Shown here: positions 5,300 through 6,413 of the stretch, one piece after another
How the letters are laid out: the number at the start of each line of letters is the position of its first letter
Numbering within the stretch: position 1 is the first letter of the stretch
NCBI GenBank assembly: GCA_913031525.1
Contig: CAJWGC010000064.1
Coordinates: forward strand, 1 to 6,413
Length of the DNA stretch: 6,413 bases
Reading direction: 5' to 3'
DNA from: an uncultured Acidimicrobiia bacterium
GTDB lineage: Bacteria > Actinomycetota > Acidimicrobiia > Spongiisociales > UBA5794
Made by a program: the position numbers and the translations under genes
Notes under the pieces: model-generated
What the model was told of the DNA's origin: nothing
Database searches by the model: none
What the model saw: only the letters and a program-made list of their open reading frames with translations

Positions 5300-6367
5300 T
5301 CAGGAACGGCTCGCGAGCAACTGCTCCCCTACCTTTGTTGCACTGCCAGCAACCCCACCTAAACCAACCTGACTCTGCAATACCCGCCGGTAGTAAAGAT
5401 GCAATCCGTACTCCCAAGTAAATCCAGTACCTCCATGGATTTGAATCGAATACTCGATCGTTTCTCGTACCAACTTAGGCACCGCGTACGCAAGAGCTAC
5501 ACCAAGATCATCAATGTCGTCGCCGGAAGCAGCATTCGCTACAAGTAGAGAAACCGCTGATCTCGCAAGCTCGGTCCGCATCTTCATTTCGGCAAGCATA
5601 TGAGAGACGGCCTGAAACTTGGTGATCGGCTTCCCAAACTGCTTACGAGCAGAAGCATGATCGAGAGTCAGATCAAGAACAGCTGTCGCTGCTCCAACCA
5701 GTCCAGCTAATTCGACAAGCCGCCAACGCTGCCACCAATTGAAGGAATAATCACCATCAAAACATCGTGATGACGGCAAGATCACATCCACCGTCAAACG
5801 ATGGGCCCCCTGGCCTCTGTCCAACGCTACGGCCGATTCAACGAACACGTCGTCCCCAACAAGTGGAACAACAGCTGCGGCTTCCGGGGTAACAATGACG
5901 GCATCAGTGGCGCCAGGTGACAGCCAAACCATCATCTGCTCCAACTGAACCCTGATTCTGTTGCCAACTGGCTCTAGAACAAGGCCGCTTTCTGCGGCGC
6001 GGCCGCCGCCAACCCCTTCACCTACAAGTAGCAAATCAAGACTCCGCGTCGCGTCAGCGTCGTCACTTGCTGCAGCCGCCGCTAACGCTGGAGCCAAGAG
6101 AAAGGACTCCTCGCGTATCGCCATTGGGAGAAGGTGAGATCCAGCCACGGCTGCGACAGCAGCCAGGGCTTCGATGCCGAGACCGAGGCCACCTTCTTTT
6201 TCGCTTAGGGCCAATGCAGGCCATCCCAACTGAAAAATTTCACGACGTACCGAAGAATCGACTGGGATATCTCGTCGTGCCGCTTGCAGCAGGTCGACAA
6301 ACGGCAAGATCTCATCGAGCGCGACGCCGAACTCCCTTGTCAGGTCGGCTACAAAACCTCTACTCAT
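5300..6367 (-). CDS. Acyl-CoA dehydrogenase, short FadE-type subunit
   Basis: At 355 residues this is shorter than typical acyl-CoA dehydrogenases of about 380-400. It has an alpha-helical N-terminal part with LGWPALALSEKEGGLGLG (47-64), a middle beta domain, and a C-terminal helical domain with ASARKQFGKPITKFQAVSHMLAEM (238-261), where Arg241 and Gln252 lie in the FAD-contacting segment, and QIHGGTGFTWEYGLHLYYRR (309-328). The usual TEP-x-GSD FAD-binding loop of the middle domain is not recognisable (LLLVGEGVGGG instead). This pattern fits the smaller subunit of actinobacterial alpha2-beta2 FadE complexes such as FadE28-FadE29, which desaturate CoA esters of steroid side chains or other bulky acids. 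ATG 6367 overlaps the stop of the upstream dehydrogenase as ATGA, with GGGG 5 nt upstream, so both are coupled. The substrate is unknown. Two minus-strand genes end here, converging on the thiolase with no clear terminator between. Confidence 0.9.
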   Translation of the reverse strand: MSRGFVADLTREFGVALDEILPFVDLLQAARRDIPVDSSVRREIFQLGWPALALSEKEGGLGLGIEALAAVAAVAGSHLLPMAIREESFLLAPALAAAAASDDADATRSLDLLLVGEGVGGGRAAESGLVLEPVGNRIRVQLEQMMVWLSPGATDAVIVTPEAAAVVPLVGDDVFVESAVALDRGQGAHRLTVDVILPSSRCFDGDYSFNWWQRWRLVELAGLVGAATAVLDLTLDHASARKQFGKPITKFQAVSHMLAEMKMRTELARSAVSLLVANAASGDDIDDLGVALAYAVPKLVRETIEYSIQIHGGTGFTWEYGLHLYYRRVLQSQVGLGGVAGSATKVGEQLLASRS

Positions 6368-6413
6368 CTCAACCCCAGCAATTGACGGGCAATGATGTTC
6401 TTCTGAATCTCGT
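6364..6413 (-). CDS. Acyl-CoA dehydrogenase, C-terminal end only, enters from the right edge
   Basis: The minus strand at the right edge encodes EIQKNIIARQLLGLR followed by TGA at 6366-6364. This is the hallmark C-terminus of full-type acyl-CoA dehydrogenases, normally preceded by GTSE or GTNE and containing a form of EIQ-x-NIIA-x-x-LLGL. Only 15 codons are inside the window. The stop overlaps the start of the short dehydrogenase by 4 nt, so the two are translationally coupled and likely form a mixed complex in which this subunit binds FAD in the usual way. The rest of the gene, including its catalytic glutamate, lies outside the window. Confidence 0.85.
   Translation of the reverse strand, partial: EIQKNIIARQLLGLR

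Noticed and set aside
5309..5318. Perfect palindrome GCTCGCGAGC near the convergent gene ends, as a possible terminator
   Set aside because: It lies inside the last codons of the dehydrogenase, has no loop of useful size and no following T-run on either strand.

Overview
The window is a stretch of catabolic chromosomal DNA from a bacterium with moderate GC (about 55% by eye). The gene content suggests an actinobacterial-type or similar uncultured environmental bacterium: paired small/large acyl-CoA dehydrogenases of the FadE heteromer kind, a stand-alone DUF35 zinc-ribbon/OB-fold protein coupled to an SCP2-type thiolase, and what may be a leaderless promoter. The phylum is an inference and is not proven. 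There is no tRNA, rRNA, CRISPR array, insertion sequence or phage gene that I can see.

Layout. On the minus strand, read from about 3372 down to 1, lies an amino-acid/amide catabolic gene string: a collapsed acyl-CoA dehydrogenase relic (3372-3174), a short unrecognised ORF (3169-3056), an M20 amidohydrolase of the ACY1L2/PM20D2 type (3059-1896), a class III PLP aminotransferase (1899-538), and the first 164 codons of kbl, glycine C-acetyltransferase (494 to beyond the left edge). Junctions are tight: an ATGA overlap into the amidohydrolase, a GTGA overlap into the aminotransferase, and 43 bp before kbl. Divergently, on the plus strand, a DUF35 protein (3639-4091) overlaps by ATGA a thiolase-fold protein (4088-5281). 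Convergent with that pair, 18 bp away, are two translationally coupled acyl-CoA dehydrogenase genes on the minus strand: a complete 355-residue small-subunit type (6367-5300), and upstream of it only the last 15 codons of a full-type partner (6413-6364).

How the genes may work together. The amidohydrolase could release an amine or amino acid that the aminotransferase deaminates, while Kbl makes glycine and acetyl-CoA from 2-amino-3-ketobutyrate. The right half resembles the tail end of an acyl-CoA side-chain beta-oxidation module, in which FadE pairs desaturate the CoA ester and a DUF35/thiolase-fold complex cleaves the product. The thiolase keeps the nucleophile Cys84 but has lost both histidines expected in the HDCF and GHP motifs, so it is probably not an ordinary thiolase.

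The most unusual points are the acyl-CoA dehydrogenase relic, whose N-terminal and C-terminal ends are fused out of frame with about 300 residues missing; the altered active site of the thiolase; and a near-perfectly spaced TANNNT -10 box placing a transcription start on the A of the DUF35 gene's ATG. I found no clear evidence for a wholly new system.
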